Source: Gammaproteobacteria bacterium (GTDB lineage: Bacteria > Pseudomonadota > Gammaproteobacteria > JAKEHO01). Taken from it: a stretch of 44,132 nt of DNA. Numbering within the stretch: position 1 is the stretch's first letter; each line of letters opens with the position of its first letter. The notes beneath the pieces are model-generated. The model worked only from the letters and a program-made list of their open reading frames with translations, was not told where the DNA came from and ran no database searches. Positions 17,017 to 26,402 of the stretch are shown here, in pieces. The DNA lies in contig JAKEHO010000052.1 of NCBI GenBank assembly GCA_022614965.1, positions 1 through 44,132 on the forward strand, read 5' to 3'. The position numbers were made by a program, and so were the translations under genes.

Positions 17017-18348
17017 TCAGTGCAATTTCAGGCGCGGCTTTGTCCTGCGGGTGAGTAGGTTGGCAAGCGTTAGCAAGATGACGCGTACGATACCACCCAA
17101 GGCCAGCTGATGCATCTTGTAAAGCGAAAGGTAAGCGAAGCGCGCAAGCAATCCTTCGATCGTGACATAGGGGGACCACTTACCCATCAGATTTCCCATT
17201 AACGTCCACACTGTGGTGTAGCGACTCACGCTTACGAGGGATCCGTAATCACGATAGACATAGACAGGGAGTGGCCCACCCTCGAGTCGCCGGTCCATGG
17301 ACTGCAGCAGCAACGCGGCCTGCTGGCGGGCCGCCTGGGCACGGGGCGGGACGAGTTCATCCGTGCCCGGCTGCGGGCAGGCTGCGCAATCGCCGAAGGC
17401 AAAGATGTTTTCATCACGGCTGGTCTGCAGTGTTGGTCTGACCACAAGTTGATTGTTCGCCGTGGTCTCTAATCCATCAAGGTGGCGGAGCAAATCGGGA
17501 GCTTTGACTCCCGCGGCCCAAACCTTGATCTCGGCGGGAATAAATAAGCCAGCCGCTGTCTCAACGCCATCGTGAGTTGCTCTGGTGATGCGCTCACCGG
17601 TCAACACCTTGATCCCAAGCGCGTTCAGGGTGCGCTGCGCAGGCATCGACACCCTGGCAGGCAATGCGGGCAGAATTCGATCTGCCGCTTCGATTATTGT
17701 GATCTTCATGTCCTTGTCCGGGGTGAAGCGATCGAGCCCATAGGCGATCAGCTGTCGCGTCGAGTTATGCAGTTCTGCAGCCAATTCCACCCCCGTGGCA
17801 CCGGCACCCACAATGGCAATGTGCAATTGGCCCTCACGCAGGGGTCCGTGCTGCGTGTGCGCCCTGAAGTAGGCCGTTAGCAACCGTTGGTGAAAGCGGT
17901 CTGCTTGTTCCCTGGTATCGAGGAAGCCGCAGTGGTCCCGCACCCCGGGGATCGCGAAATCATTTGTGACACTACCGACGGAAATGATCAGGGTGTCATA
18001 AGTTACCTTCCGGCGTGGGATCACCTCATCGCCCTTCTCGTCCGGGGTTGGCGCGAGGCTAATGGTCTTGTTTGCTCGGTCGAGTCCATCCATGCTACCC
18101 AAACGAAAAAGGAAATGGCGCCAGCGTGCTTGGGCCAGATAGTCTAGTTCGTCATCGTGGGAGTTGAGTGTCCCTGCCGCTACCTCATGCAGAAGCGGTT
18201 TCCACAGGTGCGCAAGATTCTTATCCACGAGCGTCACATTAGCCCGACCCGGTTTTGCAAGGCGAGGTCCAAGCTTGCTCGCGAGTTCGATACCTCCGGC
18301 GCCACCGCCGACAATGACGATCTGATGGGGGCGTGATTTATCGCTCAT
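17017..18348 (-). CDS. ndh: Type II NADH dehydrogenase (NDH-2)
   Basis: A non-proton-pumping NADH:quinone oxidoreductase on the inner face of the membrane. It has two dinucleotide-binding motifs: the N-terminal FAD site IVIVGGGAGGIELASKLG and the NADH site IAIVGAGATGVELAAELH. It also has the FAD C-terminal motif ENIFAFGDCAACP, the quinone-site-like PRAQAARQQAALL, and a C-terminal amphipathic anchor region. At 443 aa from ATG 18348 the length fits the family (E. coli 434). ATG 18357 (three residues earlier) is equally possible; the frame stays open much further upstream, but that part runs antisense through the DUF1244 gene. It could supply an electron-entry route alongside alcohol oxidation (inference). 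Confidence 0.93.
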   Translation of the reverse strand: MSDKSRPHQIVIVGGGAGGIELASKLGPRLAKPGRANVTLVDKNLAHLWKPLLHEVAAGTLNSHDDELDYLAQARWRHFLFRLGSMDGLDRANKTISLAPTPDEKGDEVIPRRKVTYDTLIISVGSVTNDFAIPGVRDHCGFLDTREQADRFHQRLLTAYFRAHTQHGPLREGQLHIAIVGAGATGVELAAELHNSTRQLIAYGLDRFTPDKDMKITIIEAADRILPALPARVSMPAQRTLNALGIKVLTGERITRATHDGVETAAGLFIPAEIKVWAAGVKAPDLLRHLDGLETTANNQLVVRPTLQTSRDENIFAFGDCAACPQPGTDELVPPRAQAARQQAALLLQSMDRRLEGGPLPVYVYRDYGSLVSVSRYTTVWTLMGNLMGKWSPYVTIEGLLARFAYLSLYKMHQLALGGIVRVILLTLANLLTRRTKPRLKLH

Positions 18349-18404
18349 TCGGGCCATTTTAATCGTGTTGTGATCAATCGCTTGCCGTTCCGAATGATCA
18401 GGAA

Positions 18405-18435
18405 TTGTCGGAGCGGGACAAAGGACGGGTATAAT
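18405..18435 (+). promoter_or_regulatory. Candidate sigma-70 promoter of the DUF1244 gene
   Basis: TTGTCG (18405-18410) and a perfect TATAAT (18430-18435) with a 19-bp spacer, 55 bp before ATG 18491. The spacer is two bases longer than ideal. Confidence 0.4.
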
Positions 18436-18490
18436 AACGGAGCACTTATCGTCAAACCAAACCCGATGGGGTAACAGGTAGGTTTTACCT

Positions 18491-18787
18491 ATGGATGATC
18501 GAACCCAACTTGAGCTTGAAGCGGCTACGTTTCGGCGACTTTTGCAGCACTTGCGCGAACATAACGAGGTACAAAATATCGACCTCATGAACCTCGCGGG
18601 GTTCTGCCGAAACTGCCTTTCGAAGTGGTATCTCGCCGCGGCTGAAGAGCGGGGCATCAAGATGAACGATGAAGACGCTCGCAAAATGGTCTATGGGATG
18701 CCCTATGCGGAATGGAAGGCGAAATACCAAAAAGAGGCATTGCCCGAGCAGCAGAAGGCGTTCGATAGTGCCGCTAAATCATCCTAG
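18491..18787 (+). CDS. DUF1244 family protein
   Basis: A 98-aa cytoplasmic protein matching the DUF1244 family over its whole length. It has the hallmark FCRNCLSKWYLAAAEERGI segment with two conserved cysteines, and the YGMPYAEWKAKYQ tail. The family is widespread in Proteobacteria and has no established biochemical role; the CxxC pair and Trp-Tyr suggest a small helical, possibly metal-binding fold (inference). It is divergent from NDH-2 and ends 12 bp from the convergent TraB-family gene. Confidence 0.9.
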   Translation: MDDRTQLELEAATFRRLLQHLREHNEVQNIDLMNLAGFCRNCLSKWYLAAAEERGIKMNDEDARKMVYGMPYAEWKAKYQKEALPEQQKAFDSAAKSS

Positions 18788-18799
18788 AGGGCGATTGCA

Positions 18800-19744
18800 T
18801 CAAAATACTGGCGTGACGCGATAGCCTTTTTCTTGAAGCAAGTGCAATATGCCTTTCTCGCCGGGAAGATGCATTGCCCCAACAGCGATGAACGCGTCGC
18901 CTTGCATAAGGTAGTTTTCCATTCGCGCGGCCATTCGGTTGTTCCGATCGTAGAGAACGCGTTGCATAAATCGTTGGAATAGCTCCTCGTCACTATGAGG
19001 ACGCTCGTTGAACGCCACCATCCCAGCGAGATCGCGTGCCACGTAGAGTTGTACGAGGTCCCATGTCTGTTTGAGAATGATGTCGTGGTTGCATATCGTA
19101 TCAATCAAGATGGTGATTTGGTCTTCAAGCGCTAGACCTTGCAACGCCGCGACTAACTCGTCCATAGTCTCCAAGCCGTAGACCGGCATGTGTTGCGTGA
19201 GCGCCATCTGCAGTAAGACAAGATCCTGCGTCGGGGCCCTTACGGGGCGGGGACGACCCAAGAGGGTGAATGCGGCCCATGGTTTCAGCCGTTCAACGTC
19301 TTCTGGCGGGACGCCATAGCCGGCAATTTCCGTGCTGAGTCGTTCGTATACACCGTTTTGCAGCAGCGAGGGAAGGATTGTGCCATCAGTGAAATACATA
19401 CTTTCGTTGAAAGTCTGGTTTGCGGCCTCATCCAGCACGACTTCCGTGACTAAGGAGTTACTCTGCGCGAAGGTCAACCGCACCGGGGGGGGAAGGAGGG
19501 TAACGAGCCGATCTTGCGAATGCATGGTGCCAAAGATATGGCTCGGCGGACTGCCGTCACGCTCTATCTTCCACAGTAGCCCTTGGCTGTAAGCGACGGA
19601 TCGGGCCTTTGCCTTGTCGCTCTCCGACAATGCGAGCGGCGGACCGATCTGGGCGCACGGATCATCGCTCGCATAACAGAGGCCGCCCCCGACACTTACC
19701 TGGAGCCAAAAGGCCAATGCAGCGAGCGTTCTCAACTGGCGCAT
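18800..19744 (-). CDS. TraB/GumN family protein, exported
   Basis: A 314-aa protein. ATG 19744 is chosen because AAGG lies five bases upstream and a signal peptide follows at once (LAALAFWLQVSVGGGLCYA). The TraB fold is shown by the first motif HIFGTMHSQD and the last FIAVGAMHLPGEKGILHLL, whose Gly-x-x-His residues are proposed to bind metal in this EreA/ChaN-like superfamily. Some members are metalloproteases or hydrolases; the substrate here is unknown. The open frame extends to 19924, but that part overlaps the divergent hydrolase gene and is not credible. It lies 47 bp from the divergent alpha/beta hydrolase, so the two may share a control region. Confidence 0.87.
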   Translation of the reverse strand: MRQLRTLAALAFWLQVSVGGGLCYASDDPCAQIGPPLALSESDKAKARSVAYSQGLLWKIERDGSPPSHIFGTMHSQDRLVTLLPPPVRLTFAQSNSLVTEVVLDEAANQTFNESMYFTDGTILPSLLQNGVYERLSTEIAGYGVPPEDVERLKPWAAFTLLGRPRPVRAPTQDLVLLQMALTQHMPVYGLETMDELVAALQGLALEDQITILIDTICNHDIILKQTWDLVQLYVARDLAGMVAFNERPHSDEELFQRFMQRVLYDRNNRMAARMENYLMQGDAFIAVGAMHLPGEKGILHLLQEKGYRVTPVF

Positions 19745-19791
19745 GGGAGCCTTGTCTTTCTCGAGCCTCCCGCTAAGGCTGCCTAAAGCCA

Positions 19792-21855
19792 ATGGGGATT
19801 GCAATGTCACTGCGAGCGATGAAGGGGGCTGGCCCCAAGGACCCAATACGCGAGGCCCTACGGATCCTTCTTCTCGGCGGGCTGTGCACCTGCGCTGTGC
19901 TGGGACAGGTTCCATGCCGGGCACAGCTCGCCGCCATTGACGTAACCGGCCGCGACGATGTGCTGGGTGGGCGCTCCTTTGGGGAGGTGGGGCCTTACGA
20001 GAAGCTGACCGGGACGATTCGGTTTGAGTTTGACCCTAACAATCCCATGAATGCGCGGATCGTCGACCTTGCAAAGGCGTCCCGCACGGCACTGGGAAAG
20101 GTCATAGCGACAGCCAATTTTATGGTGCTCCGGCCAAAGGCGCCGTGTCGATCCTCTTGTGTTGCTCTGCTGGAGGTCAGTAACCGCGGCGGGAAGGCGT
20201 CGCTCGCCTATCTCAATGGGGCGAAGTTCAGTGATGATCCTGTCTCGGCCCAAGATTTTGGCGATGGCCTGTTGATGCGTCTTGGCCTTACGGTGATCTG
20301 GGTTGGCTGGCAGTTCGATGTCGCTCCTCAGCTAGGTCGATTGCACCTGAGGGTGCCTGTGGCAACGGATCACGGTCAGCCCATCCGAGGCCTAGTACGC
20401 GCCGATTGGACTGTGGACGCAGCGGTCGATCGCTTGAGCCTTGGACACCGCGGGCATCGATCCTATCCGGTCGCGGATACGGTCCATCCCGACAACGTCC
20501 TCACCGTGAGGGATGGGAGGCTTGCCCCTCGTCGCACGGTCCCGCGCAAGGACTGGGCGTTTACAGACGATGGCTTGCAGATCGTTATGCCCAAAGGGTT
20601 CAAACCCGGAATGATCTATGAATTGGTCTACGTGGCCGAGGGCCCTGCGTTGGTCGGACTTGGGCTTGCCGCCGTACGCGATACCCTGTCCTATGCGAAA
20701 TATGACCCGCAAAGCCTATTTCATGTCGACTACGGCATTGCCTTCGGAGTTTCGCAGACCGGCCGATTCCTCAGACATTTTCTGTATCAGGGCTTTAACA
20801 CCGACGAAGAAGGGCGGCAGGTCTTCGATGGGATGCTGATTCATGGCGCGGGGGCAGGGCGTGGCAGCTTTAATCACCGGTTTGCAGAGCCCTCGCGCGA
20901 TGGCCACCGGTACTCGGCGTTCTTTTATCCGACTGACCTGTTTCCGTTCACGATGCGCCCGCAGGCTGACCTGCAGAGCGGTCGTGAGGATGGCCTCTCT
21001 ATGCACTATCCCAACGCTGAGCAGGCTCCCAAAGTTTTTTTCACCAATACGGGCTATGAGTATTGGGGCCGCGCGGCCTCGCTCATTCACACCCGTATCG
21101 ACGGTCAGGGGGACGTCGAACCCTTGCCAACCGAGCGCATCTATCATCTGGCGAGCGCCCAGCACATTGTCGGATCGTTCCCGCCAGAAGTGCGGTTAGA
21201 TAACCTCGGTGTCATCGCGTATCGCGGAAACCCTCTTGACTTTTTGGTTAATCTTCGGGCGCTCCTTGTGAGGCTTATTGCCTGGGTGAGGGACAATGAG
21301 GTGCCACCGGACAGTCGTTTTCCGCATATTGCCGATGGGACGCTCGTTGCTGTCGATGCGCTTCGCTTTCCGGCTATCCCCGGTATAGAGGAGCCCAAGG
21401 TGGTGCATGAGGCCTACCGGCTAGACTATGGCCCCGAGTGGGAGAACGGCATCATTACCGTGCAACCGCCGCGACGGCTCTCGGCATTCCCAGCGCTTGT
21501 TCCCCAGGTAGACGCCTACGGGAATGAGCAAAGCGGCGTCCGCAACGTCGAGCTTCGGGTGCCGTTAGCCACGTATACGCCGTGGAGCCTTCGGCTAGGC
21601 CTTCCAGGAGACAGCCATGAACTGATGGATTTTATCGGCATGGATATCCCCTTTCCATGGACGCAGCTGAAGCGGCGACAAACCCATGACCCGCGTCCCT
21701 GCGTTGAATCGCTTTATGCGAGCCGAAGTGATTTCCTGGCCCGTGTAAGGCTGGCCGCCGAATCGCTGGTCAGAGACGGGTTTTTATTGCCCGAAGATGT
21801 GCCGCGTGTGCTAGCTCGGTCTGATCGAACCTGGCAGTGGCTAGCCCCTCGCTAG
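19792..21855 (+). CDS. Secreted alpha/beta hydrolase-domain protein
   Basis: A 687-aa protein of the large alpha/beta hydrolase domain family found in Proteobacteria (often annotated only as such). It has a hydrophobic export segment at about residues 24-44 ending CRAQL, then IDVTGRDDVLGGRSFGEVGPYEKL, the family N-terminus, where Phe-Gly-x-x-Gly-Pro-Tyr-Glu is typical. The nucleophile elbow is GVSQTGRFLRHF (Gly-x-Ser-x-Thr-Gly). A probable downstream acidic residue and the FPHIADGTLV segment are conserved in the family. The substrate is unknown; an ester or amide hydrolase is expected. Starts at 19792, 19804 and 19819 are all possible. It is divergent from the TraB-like gene and runs to the end of a convergent TPR gene region. 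Confidence 0.85.
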   Translation: MGIAMSLRAMKGAGPKDPIREALRILLLGGLCTCAVLGQVPCRAQLAAIDVTGRDDVLGGRSFGEVGPYEKLTGTIRFEFDPNNPMNARIVDLAKASRTALGKVIATANFMVLRPKAPCRSSCVALLEVSNRGGKASLAYLNGAKFSDDPVSAQDFGDGLLMRLGLTVIWVGWQFDVAPQLGRLHLRVPVATDHGQPIRGLVRADWTVDAAVDRLSLGHRGHRSYPVADTVHPDNVLTVRDGRLAPRRTVPRKDWAFTDDGLQIVMPKGFKPGMIYELVYVAEGPALVGLGLAAVRDTLSYAKYDPQSLFHVDYGIAFGVSQTGRFLRHFLYQGFNTDEEGRQVFDGMLIHGAGAGRGSFNHRFAEPSRDGHRYSAFFYPTDLFPFTMRPQADLQSGREDGLSMHYPNAEQAPKVFFTNTGYEYWGRAASLIHTRIDGQGDVEPLPTERIYHLASAQHIVGSFPPEVRLDNLGVIAYRGNPLDFLVNLRALLVRLIAWVRDNEVPPDSRFPHIADGTLVAVDALRFPAIPGIEEPKVVHEAYRLDYGPEWENGIITVQPPRRLSAFPALVPQVDAYGNEQSGVRNVELRVPLATYTPWSLRLGLPGDSHELMDFIGMDIPFPWTQLKRRQTHDPRPCVESLYASRSDFLARVRLAAESLVRDGFLLPEDVPRVLARSDRTWQWLAPR

Positions 21856-22124
21856 CGGGATTGACCGGCGATGGCGGCGATAATCATGGGTTGACTTGCC
21901 TCATCGACCATGCTCGATCTGCTCATTCTCCCGACCATCATGCTGCGCTTTGCCAACTCGCGTAAAGGAATGTCTGTTTGACCGATACGGAACACAATTC
22001 AATAGCGCGGTTGACATGAATTCGAAGTCAGGACTCGTTCACACGGGTGCGCGGTGATAGTGGCGTTCACAAGCCGCGATGAAAAATCTTGGGCCGCGCC
22101 GCGACCGTATCTTTAAGATTTGAT

Positions 22125-23372
22125 TTATAACACGCGGTCAGTCGTTTCTGGATCGGACTCTATCGCAAGTTGTTGCAACCACCAGTCTGCTTGGCTTTTC
22201 GTTTTGTCGTAGGAAACCGCTTTAGTAAAGGCCTTCGTGGCAAGCCCGTTATTGCCCAGTCGATAGGCTGCGATGCCAAGCAAGAGATAGGCGTCAGCCG
22301 GATCGTCGAGTCCGCTCGTTTTGGTGCTTGCTTGAAGCGCTGTGATCGCCTCTCCCCATCTTTCGAGATCCACGTAGATCCGCCCGAGCTGATAAAGCAA
22401 GGTGCCGTCTTCAGCGACTTGCGCCGCCTGCTGAAGTGCATCCGCTGCTTTCTGCTTTTCCTGAGCGAGCAACCAGCTATTGGCAAGCAATTCCAAGTTT
22501 TCTTTTGTTTTCTTGATCCGTCCCGCTTTAAGTTCCGTTGCTAATAACCCCCCGGCTTTGTACGGCATCTCCATATACAGGTATAGTTGTGCGAGGCGCA
22601 GCAGGTCATGCTCGTCGAGCATGTCTTGGGAATACGCGAGTTCCAAAATCGCGAGTGCCTGTTTTTCGCGTTTAAGCTGCTGATACACTCCTGTCAATTG
22701 CAGCCAGTAGGACCTTTCCTTGGGAAAATTGACGATCATCTCCTCTAGCAACGTAGCAGCATTCTCGTACATCGACAGCTGGTAATAACATGCAAGCAGC
22801 AATTGATACCAGGATTCGTTCGGCTCACTGACCTGTTGCACGGCTATTCTTGCATGGGGTATCGCTTCACCATATTGCTCGAGCTGGTAATATGCCGACG
22901 CGGCCAAAATATGCGGCTCCGATGACGGGGCTGGTTCATTCTTTAACCATTCGTTCAGATATTGCAGCCCTTCCCGATAGGCCTTTGTGTATATCAGTAA
23001 CTGCGCGAGGTTGTAAGTTAGGCTATGCGTTAGTATTTGGGGAAGCAGACCGGTGTTCAGTGCACGTTCGAAAGCGTCGATGGCCTTTGGATAATCGCCG
23101 AGGGCGTGGTAGACATACCCGAGGTTTTGATTGATCACGGCGGCTTCATAGGGGTTAGCGTTTGCTTGTGATCCGAGCTTTTGAAGGGCAGCGAGCGCTT
23201 CCTGGTAATCTCCCTTCTCTGTCATCGTATGCACGTCTGCCAGGGCTTGGTATGTTGTTTCTGACAGCAAAGGGCGAGCGTCCTGGGCCGATTTCTCAGC
23301 GAGGCTCTGGTGGGGCGCTATCAGAAATAGAGCAAGGGGAAGATGGAGAATTGTCAACAACGGGCGTTTCAT
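22125..23372 (-). CDS. Periplasmic TPR protein of the TonB2-type operon
   Basis: A 415-aa protein with a signal peptide (LTILHLPLALFLIAPHQSLA) followed by about ten tetratricopeptide-like repeats through to the C-terminus, including NLGYVYHALGDYPKAIDAF and LGRIYVDLERWGEAITAL. TPR proteins mediate protein-protein contacts; one is regularly encoded last in DUF3450-TtpC-ExbB-ExbD-TonB operons and is thought to assist the complex in the periplasm. It begins 11 bp after tonB ends, on the same strand, so it is the last gene of that operon. There is no catalytic domain. Confidence 0.88.
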   Translation of the reverse strand: MKRPLLTILHLPLALFLIAPHQSLAEKSAQDARPLLSETTYQALADVHTMTEKGDYQEALAALQKLGSQANANPYEAAVINQNLGYVYHALGDYPKAIDAFERALNTGLLPQILTHSLTYNLAQLLIYTKAYREGLQYLNEWLKNEPAPSSEPHILAASAYYQLEQYGEAIPHARIAVQQVSEPNESWYQLLLACYYQLSMYENAATLLEEMIVNFPKERSYWLQLTGVYQQLKREKQALAILELAYSQDMLDEHDLLRLAQLYLYMEMPYKAGGLLATELKAGRIKKTKENLELLANSWLLAQEKQKAADALQQAAQVAEDGTLLYQLGRIYVDLERWGEAITALQASTKTSGLDDPADAYLLLGIAAYRLGNNGLATKAFTKAVSYDKTKSQADWWLQQLAIESDPETTDRVL

Positions 23373-23383
23373 GAGCTCGCGAT

Positions 23384-24031
23384 TTATTCCTGAAGTGTGA
23401 AACGGACGTCTTGACGGGCACGCCGCTCAACAGGCTTGCCGTTGACAGTTTTTACGTTAAATTTCCACTTGGAAATGGCGCGCAATACAGCCCGGTCAAA
23501 GATCTTCTCCGGTTTTGCTTCCACGATAATGGGATCCTTGACCGTGCCATTCTTGGCTATGGTGAATTCCACCGTGACCACGCCTTCGATCCCGGATCGC
23601 AAAGCCTGCGGTGGATAGACCGGTGGGATCTTCAATGTCGGCCTGACATCTTTGTCAAAAGCTGCGGGTCCGGCCAGGGCGTCGCTTACAGCAGCATAAG
23701 TGTCACCGAGGTACGGACCACCCGTAATGCGCAGTGGCAGGTCTATTTGGGGTGTTGGCATCCGTGGCTTCTCAGGACTGATTTTCCTTAGCTCAGGCTT
23801 GGCAGCGATGGGTAGAGGGCGTGGTTCTTCTGGTGGCGGTGGCTTTTCAGGCGTCGTTTGCCGAGGTTTTTGCTCCGGTAGTTCAATATCCCGCTCGAGC
23901 CGCACGAAATCGATGAATTCGATATCCTCTATTGCGGAGAGTTTCGAACGGTCGCCGCTCACCATCTGCTGGATCAAATAGAAGAGCAGAAGGTTGATGG
24001 CAATCGCCAGGATGATGATCGTAATCCGCAC
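23384..24031 (-). CDS. tonB: Energy transducer TonB
   Basis: A 215-aa protein with the TonB architecture: an N-terminal membrane anchor (ITIIILAIAINLLLFYLI), a Pro-rich periplasmic linker (KPPPPEEPRPLP), and the C-terminal TonB domain with YPPQALRSGIEGVVTVEF and AISKWKF. It carries proton-motive energy from ExbB/ExbD to outer-membrane receptors. The start is GTG 24031; an in-frame TGA lies just upstream, so no earlier start is possible, and there is no strong ribosome binding site. It is 91 bp from exbD and 11 bp from the TPR gene. Its sequence suggests the short TonB2 type that works with TtpC. Confidence 0.93.
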   Translation of the reverse strand: MRITIIILAIAINLLLFYLIQQMVSGDRSKLSAIEDIEFIDFVRLERDIELPEQKPRQTTPEKPPPPEEPRPLPIAAKPELRKISPEKPRMPTPQIDLPLRITGGPYLGDTYAAVSDALAGPAAFDKDVRPTLKIPPVYPPQALRSGIEGVVTVEFTIAKNGTVKDPIIVEAKPEKIFDRAVLRAISKWKFNVKTVNGKPVERRARQDVRFTLQE

Positions 24032-24122
24032 TGTAACTAACGAATGTGGTCACAGTTGTTGGGGCAGAGCCGAAGCCTCTGAAACACGACATTGATTGCG
24101 GCAGGTCGAATTCGACTGGTGT

Positions 24123-24542
24123 TCATCGAGGCTCACCTTCTTCTCGCGAGGCGGCAATGGCGACATTGCTCACCCCAGCAAGCCGTGCTTGGTCAATAAC
24201 CTTCACCATTAATCCTGTACGCGAATCCTTATCCGCGAGGATGATCACAGTGCCCTCGGGGTTTTCTGCGTGCAGTCTTTCAATGTGTGTTCGAACAGAA
24301 CGAATATCTACCTGCTGTTTGTCGATCCATATCTCGCCGTCTCTGCTGATGGCAATGATGATATTGCCACGTTCCTTGCGCGTCGCCGTCTGCGCTGTGG
24401 GGCGGCTGACATCGATTCCTGACTCCTTGACGAAGGAGGCGGTGACCAGGAAGAAGAGCAGTAGGATGAACATCATGTCAATGAGCGGGGTCAGGTTGAA
24501 CCCGATTGACGTGCCTTGGTCTTCGGTGTGTTGCCGGCGCAT
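24123..24542 (-). CDS. exbD: Biopolymer transport protein ExbD
   Basis: A 139-aa protein with one transmembrane helix (LTPLIDMMFILLLFFLVTASF) bearing the essential membrane Asp (D22), then a periplasmic domain ending in VIDQARLAGVSNVAIA, the standard ExbD/TolR fold. ATG 24542 lies five bases after the exbB stop; the longer open frame to 24902 runs antisense to nothing useful and overlaps exbB in another frame. It forms the proton channel complex with ExbB. Confidence 0.94.
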   Translation of the reverse strand: MRRQHTEDQGTSIGFNLTPLIDMMFILLLFFLVTASFVKESGIDVSRPTAQTATRKERGNIIIAISRDGEIWIDKQQVDIRSVRTHIERLHAENPEGTVIILADKDSRTGLMVKVIDQARLAGVSNVAIAASREEGEPR

Positions 24543-24547
24543 GGCAA

Positions 24548-25072
24548 TCAGTGGTAGATAAGCAGATCGGAGGCCTTTTGCGTCTCGAGCTTTGCGCGGT
24601 GCTCCAAATTCGAGCTGAAATACAAGCCTGCAAGGGAGGTGACCAATCCGGCTGCCGTTGTCAACAACGCCTCTGAGACACCTGAGGCCATGCCACGGGC
24701 ATTGTCCATTCCGAACACCATCATCACTTCGAATGTTTTGATCATGCCAGTTACCGTTCCAAGGAGCCCGAGCAGTGGCAGAACAATCGTTAATGCACTT
24801 ATTGGTAGAAGGAACTGCCTGAGGGAGGAAGCGATCTCGGATATCAAGCCCTCGCGGATCCGACGGGCGTGCCAGGACGAACGATCCTGGCGCTGTTGCC
24901 ATTGCTCGATTAGCTGTTGCCGTTTTCCGGGGTAGGTAAAGTAGAGATACCGATAGCGTTCAAGGATCAATACCCACAGCACGATGGACAGCACCAGAAT
25001 TGCTGTCATTACAGGTCCACCACGCTCCAGTAAGCTCCCTAACAGGTCGACAAACTCAGACAGCCTGTGCAT
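24548..25072 (-). CDS. exbB: ExbB-like proton channel protein (MotA/TolQ/ExbB family)
   Basis: A 174-aa protein with the three helices and the motif LPLLGLLGTVTGMIKTF and LLTTAAGLVTSLAGL of the MotA/TolQ/ExbB family. It is shorter than E. coli ExbB (244) and matches the compact ExbB2 type. The chosen ATG 25072 overlaps the end of the TtpC-like gene by 17 bp. Together with ExbD it harvests the proton motive force for TonB. Confidence 0.93.
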   Translation of the reverse strand: MHRLSEFVDLLGSLLERGGPVMTAILVLSIVLWVLILERYRYLYFTYPGKRQQLIEQWQQRQDRSSWHARRIREGLISEIASSLRQFLLPISALTIVLPLLGLLGTVTGMIKTFEVMMVFGMDNARGMASGVSEALLTTAAGLVTSLAGLYFSSNLEHRAKLETQKASDLLIYH

Positions 25073-26402
25073 GGCGCTGCTCCGCAAGCTTCGCGACCAT
25101 CGCGGCGCTCTGTTTATCAAGTATCTGAATAAGCTGATTGCTCTTGGATGACAGGAAGCTGTGGATCAATAGGATGGGTATCGCAACCAAAAGCCCCTGT
25201 ACGGTGGTCACGAGTGCCACCGAGATCCCCCCGGACATCAGCCGCGGGTCGCCTGTTCCAAATAGGGTGATGGCTTGGAAGGTCTGGATGATGCCGATGA
25301 CGGTCCCGAGCAATCCAAGCAGGGGTGCGACCGCGGCTAGGATGGCGAGGCTCCCAAGGCCACGCTGGATTGGCGGTAGTTCGCTCAGAATGGCTTCGTC
25401 CAGTTTGAGGCCGAGGGTCTCGGCATCGAGGCGCGGATTCTCTGTGTAGACGGCCATGATCCGTCCAAGGGGATTGTTGGCGTTTGGTGTATCTTGGCGC
25501 ATTTGTCGTTGCACGGTGCGGTCCATCGCTGTCAAGATGATAAAGCGCTGCAACGCAATCAACAGAGCGAGTCCACCGAGCGCCATGATAATGTAACCGA
25601 CAATACCGCCCTGATTTATGCGGGTCGCGATGTCAGGTGTCTGGATCAGCAAGGCAAGTATCGCGCCGCGAGTCGGATCGATTGGCATGGCCACGATCCC
25701 AGAGCTTGCCTGGTCCAAATTGAGTGCCATGCGCTGAAAATGGAGCGCGGGCTGGCGTTGTGGCTCCACCAGCTTCCCTGCCTCCGGCAGGTAACGCAGG
25801 AATCGGCCATCAGTCACGGCATCAAAAACGCCAATGCGCGTTACCTGCTGTTCCTTTTCTTCCCCCGCTCCGGTGATCACCTTGGCCGGGAAACGCACCA
25901 CCTTGCCGGATTCAACCATCTCTTCCAAGGCGAGGAGCCAAAGACCCTCGAGTTCTTCAATGGATGGCAACTCCTGGCTTTCTGCCAGCGCCTCTGCATA
26001 GGGCGCGCGATCCGGTTTTTGCGCGGACACCAGAGACGATGCCAGTATCCCTTTCAGGTTGCCAGCAGCCTCTCTTACGATACCGTGTAGTTCACCCAGC
26101 GACCCCGCGCGTTCAGTAAGTAAAGCTTCCTGCGCTTCGATCGCTTGCTCTTTCTCCTCATAGGCCTTTCTGAGTTGTTCACCCCGTACCTCTTCGCCAG
26201 CGAGCGCGGCTTTGGCCTCCTCAAGCAGGGCTCGTTGCTGCTCCTTCGCCTCGATAAAGCGCTGCTCCCGGGCAGCGCTTTCTTCTCTCTCTACCGTGCG
26301 TTGCTTGCGGGTCTGTTCGAGTAGCTCGTCCAATGTATTCGGTACATCGGCCGGCGCGGCTGTTCCGGCAAGGACAAGCAGGATGAACAAGACTTTTTTC
26401 AT
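25056..26402 (-). CDS. TtpC-like large MotA/TolQ/ExbB family protein
   Basis: A 448-aa protein. It has a signal peptide (LFILLVLAGTAAPA), a long Glu/Arg/Gln-rich coiled coil at about residues 25-105, a periplasmic domain of about 150 residues, then a C-terminal ExbB-like region with three helices and LAAVAPLLGLLGTVIGIIQTF. This combination is TtpC of Vibrio TonB2 systems, where it is required alongside ExbB2-ExbD2-TonB2. Its start overlaps the DUF3450 stop by 4 bp (ATGA), showing tight coupling. The coiled coil may reach the outer membrane or the DUF3450 partner (inference). Confidence 0.9.
   Translation of the reverse strand: MKKVLFILLVLAGTAAPADVPNTLDELLEQTRKQRTVEREESAAREQRFIEAKEQQRALLEEAKAALAGEEVRGEQLRKAYEEKEQAIEAQEALLTERAGSLGELHGIVREAAGNLKGILASSLVSAQKPDRAPYAEALAESQELPSIEELEGLWLLALEEMVESGKVVRFPAKVITGAGEEKEQQVTRIGVFDAVTDGRFLRYLPEAGKLVEPQRQPALHFQRMALNLDQASSGIVAMPIDPTRGAILALLIQTPDIATRINQGGIVGYIIMALGGLALLIALQRFIILTAMDRTVQRQMRQDTPNANNPLGRIMAVYTENPRLDAETLGLKLDEAILSELPPIQRGLGSLAILAAVAPLLGLLGTVIGIIQTFQAITLFGTGDPRLMSGGISVALVTTVQGLLVAIPILLIHSFLSSKSNQLIQILDKQSAAMVAKLAEQRHAQAV

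Noticed and set aside
18349..18684. N-terminal extension of NDH-2
   Set aside because: It is antisense to the DUF1244 gene and lacks the FAD-domain start; the dinucleotide motif begins just after ATG 18348.
21852..21995. 47-codon minus-strand ORF with GTG start after the alpha/beta hydrolase gene
   Set aside because: It looks somewhat protein-like, but has a weak start, overlaps the hydrolase stop and has no known family; the 269-bp gap is better called non-coding.
24543..24902. N-terminal extension of ExbD
   Set aside because: The extra residues overlap exbB in another frame and do not resemble ExbD; ATG 24542 gives the normal family length.
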